Below are positions 1 to 6,405 of a stretch of DNA of 6,405 bases, piece by piece. Source of the stretch: Bacteroidales bacterium (GTDB lineage Bacteria; Bacteroidota; Bacteroidia; Bacteroidales; VadinHA17); NCBI GenBank assembly GCA_016936695.1, contig JAFGXK010000297.1, forward strand, positions 1 to 6,405, in the 5' to 3' direction. Every line of letters begins with the position of its first letter. Position 1 is the stretch's first letter. A model generated the notes under the pieces. It was not told where the DNA came from, searched no databases, and saw only the letters and a program-made list of their open reading frames with translations. The position numbers and the translations under genes were made by a program.

Positions 1-561
1 AGCAGCCCGGAGTGGTTTTCCGGTTCCCAGATCATCGAAAACCAGGTAGGGAGCGCAACCATGTTCCGGCTTTACAGGTGTCTCGTACTTTGTGTTTATG
101 ATGGGGAAAGCCCCGTACCGTTCATAGAAGGCAAGCCTTTTCATATTCAGCCTGATGTAGGTCGTGTCGCTGCAAAGGTCAGGATCGTCGGGAAGGCATT
201 CAAAAAACAACCCTGTTGTTCCGAGAGATGCAGCCTCTTCCCTGATTCTTTCATAAATTGAACCACCTACCCCGGAAGTCGGTTTCCCCGGTGTGACTGC
301 CAGAAAATCGAGGTAACAGAATTTCAGGTCCGACATGTACATCAGGACTGCAAAACCCCGGATATTACCGCGGTAATCATCAGCTATCACAATGGAGGTC
401 TGGAACTTTTTTTCCACGGGGTTCACCATCTGAAGAAAGATATTCTCAATCTGTTTTGTTGCAATGTCAGGAAACTGAAGTATCATGATTTCCCTGATTT
501 TTTCAACTGCCTGCCTGTTTCCCTCGAGCAGTGGATTGAATATCTTTCTGATTCTGAACAT
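1..561 (-). CDS. GNAT-like N-acetyltransferase, partial (C-terminus beyond left edge)
   Basis: I translated the reverse strand from the ATG at 561 and found an uninterrupted frame of 187 codons reaching base 1, so the C-terminus is missing. The protein begins MFRIRKIFNPLLEGNR. A GNAT acetyl-CoA-binding core is suggested by the beta strand YLDFLAV (83-89), followed by a loop and the turn SGVGGSIYERIREEA (96-110), which corresponds to the family's R/Q-x-x-G-x-G/A pyrophosphate loop and helix. A later motif, LAFYERYGAFPI (143-154), resembles the usual 'FYERxGF' near the end of GNAT folds. About 35 more residues follow (ETPVKPEHG, then YLVFDDLG), longer than a minimal GNAT domain, so there may be a C-terminal extension or second domain. 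An in-frame TAA lies 54 nt upstream of the ATG and no other ATG lies between. The acceptor substrate cannot be inferred. It is transcribed divergently from the lipoprotein gene. Confidence 0.7.
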   Translation of the reverse strand, partial: MFRIRKIFNPLLEGNRQAVEKIREIMILQFPDIATKQIENIFLQMVNPVEKKFQTSIVIADDYRGNIRGFAVLMYMSDLKFCYLDFLAVTPGKPTSGVGGSIYERIREEAASLGTTGLFFECLPDDPDLCSDTTYIRLNMKRLAFYERYGAFPIINTKYETPVKPEHGCAPYLVFDDLGTGKPLRAA

Positions 562-754
562 ATATTTTCTTGCCTTTACCTGAGTGACAGTACTGATCTG
601 ATTCAACCTGGTTTATCAACCGGTATTGTGAAGAATAGCGATCCGGTAAGTTGCTGAAAGTGCAATATAACTAATAATTTTCAACCCTGTTAACTCATTT
701 GTTGCTGTAAATCGGATAATTTTTGCAACTTTGTCACATGAAAAACAATGGATT
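562..754. promoter_or_regulatory. Divergent intergenic region, likely holding both promoters
   Basis: This 193-bp non-coding spacer lies between two outward-facing genes, so it should contain a promoter for each. For the plus-strand gene, TTTG at 698-701 and AATTTTTG at 718-725 approximate the Bacteroidota -33 (TTTG) and -7 (TAnnTTTG) elements. The second box differs at one base, and the 16-bp spacing is somewhat short, so the match is tentative. For the minus-strand gene I see no good match. TCAACC occurs three times (603-608, 616-621, 681-686), each followed by a GT-rich half, and could be a repeated operator, although six-base matches like this can occur by chance. Confidence 0.35.
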
Positions 755-1201
755 ATGAGAAGAGTGATATTTCTTTTTGTGGCGGTGATGCTTATTGCCG
801 CTTCATGCAATCCAAGCAAGACCAGCCTGTTCGGCAGTAAAAAGACCGAAAAGGAACCTGAAGGGACTTCTATCAAAGCTTCGGTTCTTATGCCTGCAAC
901 TCCTATTCCCGTTCCCATAAAGGAGGTTGAGGAGGTACTTGTAGCCAACGAAGACAAGGAACCATCGCCGGGCAAATATTTTGTGATAATAGGAAGTTTC
1001 AGGGATCCCGCAAATGCACAGGATCATCAGGCGCTTATTGGAAAGGACGGATTCAATTCAGAGGTTCTGAAGAATGATGCCGGTTTGTACAGGGTATCCG
1101 TTATGGCCACCGACGATGTCCTTGCGGCCAGAAATGAGATCGGAAGGATACGTACAAAATTTCCTGCTTACTCCGATACCTGGCTTCTGATCAGAAAATA
1201 G
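755..1201 (+). CDS. SPOR-domain lipoprotein
   Basis: A 148-residue envelope protein. Residues 1-17 are a lipoprotein signal peptide: MRR, a hydrophobic stretch (VIFLFVAVMLIA), and a lipobox ending AASC with the lipidated cysteine at residue 18. A low-complexity polar linker follows. The C-terminal ~75 residues, from GKYFVIIGSF to the terminal WLLIRK, match a SPOR domain: the first strand YFVIIGSF, helix 'DPANAQDHQALI', strand 'FNSEVL', 'LYRVSV', and a second helix 'AARNEIGRI'. SPOR domains bind denuded glycan strands of peptidoglycan, often at division sites, so the protein probably tethers the envelope to the cell wall. I chose the ATG at 755 because it places the basic residues and hydrophobic core correctly. 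A TTG at 731 in the same frame would add eight residues ahead of the signal peptide and is less likely. There is no clear Shine-Dalgarno sequence, only A-rich DNA, which is normal for Bacteroidota. It carries no enzyme domain, so its exact role is unknown. Confidence 0.85.
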   Translation: MRRVIFLFVAVMLIAASCNPSKTSLFGSKKTEKEPEGTSIKASVLMPATPIPVPIKEVEEVLVANEDKEPSPGKYFVIIGSFRDPANAQDHQALIGKDGFNSEVLKNDAGLYRVSVMATDDVLAARNEIGRIRTKFPAYSDTWLLIRK

Positions 1202-1368
1202 CCGGTGCGGTAAAGGGCAAAAAAGCAAACCTGGATAGAGATTCAACCGGATTATTCAGTATATTTCAGTTCTGATACATTCTTGTTCCAGAGGTTATAT
1301 TATGACCAAAAAAATGACAAGACTGAGCAGGATTTTCAAAGAGCTGACAATACAGAGTAATACCCCAT
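1202..1368. other. Intergenic spacer between lipoprotein and antiporter genes
   Basis: A 167-bp spacer with no convincing terminator: the only complementary arms near the stop codon (CCGGT at 1202-1206 and ACCGG at 1246-1250) are 39 bases apart and lack a T-run. No good Bacteroidota -33/-7 promoter pair is visible. The notable element is AGAGG at 1290-1294, seven bases before an ATG at 1302 that opens a 41-codon frame overlapping the start of the antiporter gene (see findings). Confidence 0.4.
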
Positions 1369-2586
1369 ATGACAAACTATATCATCCTGTTCCTTTGCGG
1401 TTTAGTAATACTTTCCTATTTATTTGACATCACAGGGAAGTACTCCAGGATACCAGGGGTAATCCTGCTGATTCTAATGGGAATAGCCCTGCAGCTGACT
1501 GTTAAATACTTTAACATTGTCCTGCCCAATCTTCAGCCTCTCCTTCCGCTTCTCGGCACTATCGGGCTAATATTGATAGTTCTGGATGCCAGTCTCGATC
1601 TCAAACTCGAGAGTCGTAAAAAAATGATGATTTTAAAATCCATCTCCTCTGCCTTTTTACTGTTTGTTGTTTTCTCTGCTGTATTAACACTGATCCTCAC
1701 CAGGTATTATGGATATTCACTCAGGGTTTCGCTTTTAAACGCCATGCCGCTTGGAATCATAAGCAGCGCGATTGCTATCCCTTCATCTTCGCTGCTGAAT
1801 ACTTCCGATAAGGAGTTCATGGTATACGAAAGTTCTTTCTCGGATATTTTCGGAATTATATTATTCGATTTTATTCTGCTTAGTGAAGGAACAATCGGAA
1901 ACGGTCTGTTTGAACTGGGAATCAAGAGCCTTATAACAGTGGTGGTAGCATTGCTGACCTCCTTTATTCTTGCAGCCCTTCTTCATAAGATTACATATCA
2001 TGTGAACTATGTCCTCATAATGACCTCGATCATCCTGATTTACACCATTGCTAAAATACTGGCTCTTCCGGCACTTCTTCTGGTCCTGATATTCGGGCTG
2101 ATTTTGTCGAACAATCATTTTCTTGAAATTGATTTCGTAAAAAAATATATTGATTTTCAAAAGTTCCGAAGCGATATCAGGTCATTTGGTACGATCCTTA
2201 CAGAGTTTACCTTTCTTGTCCGCTCCTTCTTTTTTATAATCTTTGGTTACTATGTCAGTGTTGAAGGTCTTTTTGAGTGGCATAATCTGCTGACTGCCGG
2301 CCTTATAACCGTGGGGATACTGTTGTTGAGACTGCTGTTTTTTGTCACTGTCATAAGGATGAAGCCTATTCCGCTGGTATTGTTTGCTCCAAGAGGGTTG
2401 ATCACCATTCTTCTTTTCATCAGCATTCCTGCTTCATCGCGGATTTTCCTGATCAATGAGGAGGTGATAACGCTTGTTATCCTTCTCACAATTTTAGTAA
2501 TGACGATTGGGAATATGGTGGTCAGGGGAGAAAAAGCTGAAGTTCTGCTAAAACCCGGAGAGGGATCATTGAAGAATACGCTTTGA
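1369..2586 (+). CDS. Cation:proton antiporter (CPA superfamily membrane protein)
   Basis: A 405-residue, very hydrophobic protein with roughly 12-13 membrane segments (for example 3-20, 28-46, 60-74, 90-112, 184-208, 305-329, 334-354 and 366-384), the size and layout of the membrane domain of sodium/proton exchangers (Na_H_Exchanger family). Landmarks include IPGVILLILMGIAL (28-41), the strand LIVLDASLDL (69-78), the 'ESSFSD' segment (E154, D159) in the position of the ion-binding helix, FLVRSFFFIIFG (282-293) with a conserved-type Arg285, and APRGLITILL (340-349) with the family's 'PRG' and Arg342. It presumably exchanges protons for Na+ or K+ across the inner membrane. There is no C-terminal TrkA/RCK regulatory domain, only a ~20-residue tail. 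The canonical ion-site motifs are altered: Ser158 replaces the usual Asn or Asp before Asp159, and the 'TDP' helix reads AIAIPSSS (134-141). The ATG at 1369 is the only start before an in-frame TGA at 1345. The transported ion cannot be told from sequence. Confidence 0.8.
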   Translation: MTNYIILFLCGLVILSYLFDITGKYSRIPGVILLILMGIALQLTVKYFNIVLPNLQPLLPLLGTIGLILIVLDASLDLKLESRKKMMILKSISSAFLLFVVFSAVLTLILTRYYGYSLRVSLLNAMPLGIISSAIAIPSSSLLNTSDKEFMVYESSFSDIFGIILFDFILLSEGTIGNGLFELGIKSLITVVVALLTSFILAALLHKITYHVNYVLIMTSIILIYTIAKILALPALLLVLIFGLILSNNHFLEIDFVKKYIDFQKFRSDIRSFGTILTEFTFLVRSFFFIIFGYYVSVEGLFEWHNLLTAGLITVGILLLRLLFFVTVIRMKPIPLVLFAPRGLITILLFISIPASSRIFLINEEVITLVILLTILVMTIGNMVVRGEKAEVLLKPGEGSLKNTL

Positions 2587-2660
2587 CAATAATTGACTAT
2601 ATTAACAATGTCCTGATTCTTGAGTTTCTGTTAGTCCATAAACAAAATTCGTGAAATAAT
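2587..2660. other. Short intergenic spacer before the glycosidase gene
   Basis: Seventy-four bases of AT-rich DNA. I see neither a stem-loop followed by a T-run nor a good Bacteroidota promoter match, so it is undecided whether the glycosidase is transcribed from here or by read-through from the antiporter gene. Confidence 0.35.
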
Positions 2661-2729
2661 ATGATACGAAAATTCAGATCGATAGTATGGTTTTTGCTGA
2701 TCAGCCAGGCTCTGGTTTTTTCTCAGGGC
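2661..2729 (+). other. Signal peptide of the GH2 glycosidase
   Basis: The first ~23 codons encode two to three basic residues (Arg3, Lys4, Arg6), a 14-residue hydrophobic core, then FSQG with a small residue at the likely cleavage point. There is no lipobox cysteine, so this is a standard Sec signal and not a lipoprotein one. The exact cleavage site is uncertain by two residues. Confidence 0.75.
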
Positions 2730-5441
2730 GCCAGGGTCAGGCAGGTTAAACTTACCGATTTTAAACTGCATTCTTCTGCAATAATTACTGCCTCAGGAGA
2801 AGAAATATCTGCTCCCGGTTACCTGTCAAAAGACTATTGGTTCCCGGTGAAAGTACCTTCAACAGTCCTTTCAGGTCTGGTTGCCAACGGAGTATATCCC
2901 GACCCGAATATGGGGCTCAACAATATGCTGATCCCTGACGCTTCGGATGAGTTCAACAGGAAATACGACCTTGAGAAATTCAGTTTCATTCCGGGTGAAA
3001 CCAACCCCTGGAAGAAGCCTTATTGGTACCGTACCGAATTTCAGGTGCCTGCTTCCGATGCAGGACGTTGTTTTCAGCTGATCTTCAAGGGTATTAACTA
3101 TCGGGCCGGAGTCTGGGTCAATGGCAGCCAGGTGGCTGATTCTACTGTAATGGCGGGGATGTTTGCACAATACAGTCTCGATGTAACCCAAAACATCAGG
3201 GCAGGTGAGCTGAATGCGATCGCAGTGAAAATATATCCTCTTGATTATCCGGGACTTCCGTCAGCTGAGCAGCTGAAGGCCTTTGATGATTTTTATCCAA
3301 ACGGCGGCCCGACGGGTGATATCGGAAAGAACGTCACCATGCTTTGTTCGGTGGGATGGGACTGGGTCCCTCCTGTACGGGACCGTAACATGGGCATCTG
3401 GCTGCCGGTCTACCTCAGGACCACCGGCGGTGTTACCATTGGAAATACAAAAATCACAACCTCCTTTGCGGGCGGGCAGGACACTTCCGTGGCAAAGATC
3501 TCGCTTGGCCTGACACTTTTCAACCATACCGGATCAAATGAAATGGGTAAGCTGACGGTTAAAATATCTCCTGAGAATTTCAGGGGGGCGATGGTGGAGT
3601 TCTCAAGGAATGTTACCGTGGGAGGTAATGGATCGAATGCTGTTGAGCTGACCCCGGATAACACAAAGGAATTTACCTTCCACAATCCGGCAGTGTGGTG
3701 GCCCAATGGATACGGGAAGCCTAATCTTTACAGGATAAACCTCAGTTACACCGGTAAGTCGGGAATATCGGACGATACGACCTTCCTCTTCGGCGTCAGA
3801 ACTGTTTCGTCGAAGGCAATTGAAGCGGACGGCAACTGGCGACGCGATTTTTACGTTAACGGAAGAAGGGTTCACCTTACAGGCGGGGCATGGGTTCCGG
3901 ATTTCATGCTGAACCGCGATTCACTAAGGTATGATTATGAGTTTAGGCTTTGCAGAAATGCAAATATAAACCTGGTCAGGATCTGGGGCGGAGGCGTCAC
4001 TCCATGTGACGAATTTTTTGATGCAGCCGACAGGTACGGTCTTCTCGTGTGGTCCGATTTCTGGATCACCGGAGATACCCAGGGAGAATTCAAGGGATCA
4101 CCCGACTGGCCTTTAGAGAGCGAAGTCTTCAAAAGGAACGTGGAAAGCACCATTCTCCGCATAAGGAATCATCCCAGCCTTCTTGTATGGACAGGAGGAA
4201 ACGAAGGACATGCCAGAAGGGAACTGTACGATTTCATGCGGAACAGCATTATTTCACTTGACGGAACCAGACCTTTTATCCCTAGTTCTTCGGGATTTGC
4301 AAAGCTGCCGGAAGGATGGCCGGCCTCATGGCCCGATAATAATCCGGGCGGCGTCTACAGCGGCGGCCCCTATACATGGCAGGACCCAGTGAGCTCCTAC
4401 AAGAGATCAGTTTCGGCAAAGGACTGGGTGTTCAAGGATGAAACCGGACTCCCGTCCATGCAGCCCTACAATATTCTGCCAAAAATAATTCCCGACCTGG
4501 TGTGGGATAAATCCCTGCCATACCCTCTTAACAATACCTGGGGTTATCATGATGTGTGCACGGGCAACGGAAGGTGGGACAATTACTACCGTTATATGGT
4601 TAAGCGTCATGGTGAACCTGAAAGCATGGAACAGTTCTGCGATAAGATGCAGCTGATGAATGCTGTCGGATATCAGGGGATATTTGAAGCTGCCGGACAT
4701 AAACTGAATGATATAGGCGGAGTTATGCTCTGGAAGCTCAATGCAGCTTTTCCGAGCCTCGTGTGGCAGGTGTACGACTGGTACATGATGCCGAATGCCG
4801 GGTATTATTTCATGCAGAACGCATGTGAACCGGTTCACATCCAGTTGAACCTTTTGAATAACAAGGTCATGGTACTGAACAGGACTTACAGGCCGATCGC
4901 CGGGCTGACTGCTCAGGCGGATGTTTACTCGCTTGATTCGAAACGTCTGTATACCGATAACATGAGTGTTTCGGTGGGTGCAACCGAAGTTAAGGAAACA
5001 TCCTCACTCGATACTGTTGTAAAGGAAAACGGAGGCCTTGTATTTATTATGCTGAACCTGAGGGATAAGTCCGGAAACGTGGTCTCCCGCAATACCTACT
5101 GGATCTCGTCATCCGGCGGTTACCAGGTACTGGATGATATGGCTAAGACAAATGTGGAGACAACGGTACTGACGTCTGAGAAAGGTCTTAATGAAAGGAC
5201 ATGGAAGATTCAGGTCGGTAACAACTCTTCAAAAATCGCTTTCTTTGTAAGGCCTCAGGTACTTATAAATGAGGAGGAAATACTGCCGTCGTTCTGGTCG
5301 CAGGGGTATTTCACCCTGGCTCCCGGAGAGAAAACAGAGGTTACCGTAACCTGTCCGGAAGCAAAACTTACGGGCGGAGTGACGGTGCTGAAAGTATCGG
5401 GATGGAATGTGCCGGCATCATACAGCCTGATGAAAAATTGA
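2661..5441 (+). CDS. Secreted glycoside hydrolase family 2 protein (exo-beta-glucosaminidase / endo-beta-mannosidase type)
   Basis: A 926-residue retaining glycosidase with a Sec signal peptide (MIRKFR, then hydrophobic SIVWFLLISQALVF, likely cleaved near residues 21-23), so it is periplasmic or exported. Approximate domains: N-terminal sugar-binding sandwich (30-225), including VPSTVLSGLVANG and the GWDWVPP and DRNMGIW motifs (232-247); immunoglobulin-like domain (256-385) with VWWPNGYGKPNLY; TIM barrel (386-720) with VRIWGGG (439-445) and RNHPSLLVW (502-510); and C-terminal immunoglobulin-like domains (720-920). The acid/base is predicted as Glu515 (GGNEG) and the nucleophile as Glu594 (FKDETG), 79 residues apart, which is normal for the family. 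The C-terminal part (WPSLxWxxxDWY-like segment, EPVHIQLN, SRNTYW) resembles, from memory, exo-beta-D-glucosaminidases and plant endo-beta-mannosidases. It probably removes beta-linked glucosamine or mannose from oligosaccharides. The precise substrate is unresolved because the catalytic signature is mixed. nagA follows after 6 bases, supporting a role in amino-sugar use. The start has no clear ribosome-binding site. Confidence 0.88.
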   Translation: MIRKFRSIVWFLLISQALVFSQGARVRQVKLTDFKLHSSAIITASGEEISAPGYLSKDYWFPVKVPSTVLSGLVANGVYPDPNMGLNNMLIPDASDEFNRKYDLEKFSFIPGETNPWKKPYWYRTEFQVPASDAGRCFQLIFKGINYRAGVWVNGSQVADSTVMAGMFAQYSLDVTQNIRAGELNAIAVKIYPLDYPGLPSAEQLKAFDDFYPNGGPTGDIGKNVTMLCSVGWDWVPPVRDRNMGIWLPVYLRTTGGVTIGNTKITTSFAGGQDTSVAKISLGLTLFNHTGSNEMGKLTVKISPENFRGAMVEFSRNVTVGGNGSNAVELTPDNTKEFTFHNPAVWWPNGYGKPNLYRINLSYTGKSGISDDTTFLFGVRTVSSKAIEADGNWRRDFYVNGRRVHLTGGAWVPDFMLNRDSLRYDYEFRLCRNANINLVRIWGGGVTPCDEFFDAADRYGLLVWSDFWITGDTQGEFKGSPDWPLESEVFKRNVESTILRIRNHPSLLVWTGGNEGHARRELYDFMRNSIISLDGTRPFIPSSSGFAKLPEGWPASWPDNNPGGVYSGGPYTWQDPVSSYKRSVSAKDWVFKDETGLPSMQPYNILPKIIPDLVWDKSLPYPLNNTWGYHDVCTGNGRWDNYYRYMVKRHGEPESMEQFCDKMQLMNAVGYQGIFEAAGHKLNDIGGVMLWKLNAAFPSLVWQVYDWYMMPNAGYYFMQNACEPVHIQLNLLNNKVMVLNRTYRPIAGLTAQADVYSLDSKRLYTDNMSVSVGATEVKETSSLDTVVKENGGLVFIMLNLRDKSGNVVSRNTYWISSSGGYQVLDDMAKTNVETTVLTSEKGLNERTWKIQVGNNSSKIAFFVRPQVLINEEEILPSFWSQGYFTLAPGEKTEVTVTCPEAKLTGGVTVLKVSGWNVPASYSLMKN

Positions 5442-5447
5442 AAATTT

Positions 5448-6405
5448 ATGCCACTTGCTTTTACAAATGCCAGGATATTCACCGGCACCGAAACTAAAGA
5501 TGGGAAAGTCCTGATTGTCAGGGATAACATAATCAATTCAATAACAGATCCTTTTCAGATTCCCTCTGATTGTGAGATAATCAATTGCGGAGGTAATTAT
5601 CTAACCGCAGGATTCATAGACCTTCAGATTGCCGGCGGAGGAGGATACCTCTTTTCTGCCCATCCGACGCCTGAAGCTCTTGAAGCAATCACCGCTGCAA
5701 TTGTCCGCACCGGAACCACGGGTTTTCTTATTGCCATCCCGACAAATTCCAGTGAAGTGTACAGTCAGGTAATCAGGACTGCCGTTGAGAATCCGAACTC
5801 GGCCTTACTTGGTTTGCATATCGAAGGACCGTTTTTGAATCCGTTGAGGAGGGGTGCCCATATTAAGGAATATATCAGAACTCCTGTCCTGGAGGATGTT
5901 AAAACCCTCGTATCACAAGGCAGGGAAGTTATCGGAATGATGACAATCGCACCGGAGGTATGCAGCCGGGAGATAATTGAGTTTTTGAATGAGAGCGGGA
6001 TAGTTGTTGCAGCCGGACATAGCAATGCCACTTTCAGGGAGGCGGTCGAAGGCTTCAGGAATGGCATAAGGACCACAACCCATCTGTTCAATGCCATGTC
6101 GCAGCTCCATCACCGCGATCCGGGTCTGCCGGGTGCGGTGTTCCAGGCCCCTGGTGTTTTTGCCAGCATAATTGCCGACGGGATACATGTTGATTACAGC
6201 ATGGTCTCAATTGCAAAGAAGCTGTTGAACGACAGACTCTTCCTTATATCTGACGCGGTGGAGGAAAACTACAGCGAAGCCTACTTGCACATAAGAAAGG
6301 AAGACAGGTTCACGCTGCCCGACGGAACCCTTTCAGGCTCGGCCCTTACCATGATGAAAGCAGTTGAAAATTGTGTAAGGAATGTCTCCATTCCCCTTGA
6401 GGAAG
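5448..6405 (+). CDS. nagA: N-acetylglucosamine-6-phosphate deacetylase, partial (C-terminus beyond right edge)
   Basis: I translated 319 codons from the ATG at 5448 to the window end without a stop; the family is usually about 380-390 residues, so roughly 60-70 are missing. It is a cytoplasmic amidohydrolase that converts GlcNAc-6-phosphate to glucosamine-6-phosphate and acetate, feeding amino-sugar catabolism or cell-wall precursor recycling. Visible motifs: AGFIDLQIAGGGG (54-66), HIEGPFL with metal ligand Glu126, AGHSNATF with His191, THLFNAMSQLHHRDPG with His212, IADGIHV with His247 (substrate contact), LISDA with catalytic Asp269, and LSGSALTM (295-302). Gln60 in place of the second histidine of a His-x-His pair matches the single-metal E. 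coli type rather than the binuclear Bacillus type. The family's usual 'TDA' reads SDA here, a mild change. The start lies 6 bases after the glycosidase stop codon with only A-rich DNA between, so the two are probably one transcript and translationally linked. Confidence 0.93.
   Translation, partial: MPLAFTNARIFTGTETKDGKVLIVRDNIINSITDPFQIPSDCEIINCGGNYLTAGFIDLQIAGGGGYLFSAHPTPEALEAITAAIVRTGTTGFLIAIPTNSSEVYSQVIRTAVENPNSALLGLHIEGPFLNPLRRGAHIKEYIRTPVLEDVKTLVSQGREVIGMMTIAPEVCSREIIEFLNESGIVVAAGHSNATFREAVEGFRNGIRTTTHLFNAMSQLHHRDPGLPGAVFQAPGVFASIIADGIHVDYSMVSIAKKLLNDRLFLISDAVEENYSEAYLHIRKEDRFTLPDGTLSGSALTMMKAVENCVRNVSIPLEE

Noticed and set aside
61..261. 66-codon plus-strand open frame
   Set aside because: It is antisense to the GNAT-like acetyltransferase, which has recognisable family motifs on the other strand.
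731..754. TTG start for the SPOR lipoprotein
   Set aside because: It would put MSHEKQWI ahead of an otherwise well-formed lipoprotein signal peptide. The ATG at 755 is better placed.
616..975. 119-codon minus-strand open frame
   Set aside because: It overlaps the signal peptide and linker of the lipoprotein gene and the divergent spacer. Its composition (Ser/Thr-rich, no motif) fits an antisense shadow.
1202..1250. Terminator after the lipoprotein gene
   Set aside because: The CCGGT/ACCGG arms are only five bases, are separated by 39 bases, and have no T-run.
2871..3527. Several overlapping open frames on both strands within the GH2 gene
   Set aside because: The GH2 frame is continuous with conserved family motifs throughout, so these are out-of-frame shadows.
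4407..4838. 143-codon open frame on the minus strand
   Set aside because: It lies wholly inside the GH2 gene, opposite well-conserved catalytic-barrel sequence, and its translation shows no recognisable motif.
5765..6188. Two minus-strand open frames of 91-110 codons
   Set aside because: They are antisense to the metal-binding and catalytic core of nagA and show no motifs.

Overview
The window looks like a stretch of a Bacteroidota (Bacteroidales-like) chromosome. The reasons are indirect: moderate GC, weak or absent Shine-Dalgarno sequences before most genes, a small SPOR-domain lipoprotein, and a secreted family 2 glycosidase next to an amino-sugar deacetylase. No rRNA or other taxonomic marker is present, so this is an inference.

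Layout. Positions 1-561 (minus strand) hold the N-terminal 187 residues of a GNAT-like acetyltransferase that runs off the left edge. A 193-bp divergent spacer (562-754) separates it from four plus-strand genes. These are a short lipoprotein with a C-terminal SPOR domain (755-1201), a multi-pass cation:proton antiporter of the monovalent cation:proton antiporter superfamily (1369-2586), a large secreted family 2 glycoside hydrolase (2661-5441), and an N-acetylglucosamine-6-phosphate deacetylase, nagA (5448 to the right edge, 319 residues seen, C-terminus missing). I see no RNA gene, mobile element, CRISPR array or convincing terminator.

How the genes may work together. The best-supported functional link is the glycosidase and nagA, which are only 6 bp apart and so almost certainly co-transcribed. 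The glycosidase would act in the periplasm or outside the cell on a beta-linked amino sugar or mannoside. NagA would act in the cytoplasm on GlcNAc-6-phosphate, giving glucosamine-6-phosphate and acetate. That suggests salvage of an amino-sugar glycan, such as chitin/chitosan oligosaccharides or the Man-GlcNAc core of N-glycans. No SusC/SusD pair, sugar kinase, transporter or nagB lies in view. The lipoprotein (envelope, possibly peptidoglycan binding) and the antiporter (ion and pH homeostasis) have no evident connection to this pair.

The window is mostly ordinary housekeeping and accessory metabolism, and I found no clear case for a new biological system. The points most worth a second look are the catalytic signature of the glycosidase, which mixes features of two GH2 subgroups, and the degenerate ion-site motifs of the antiporter.
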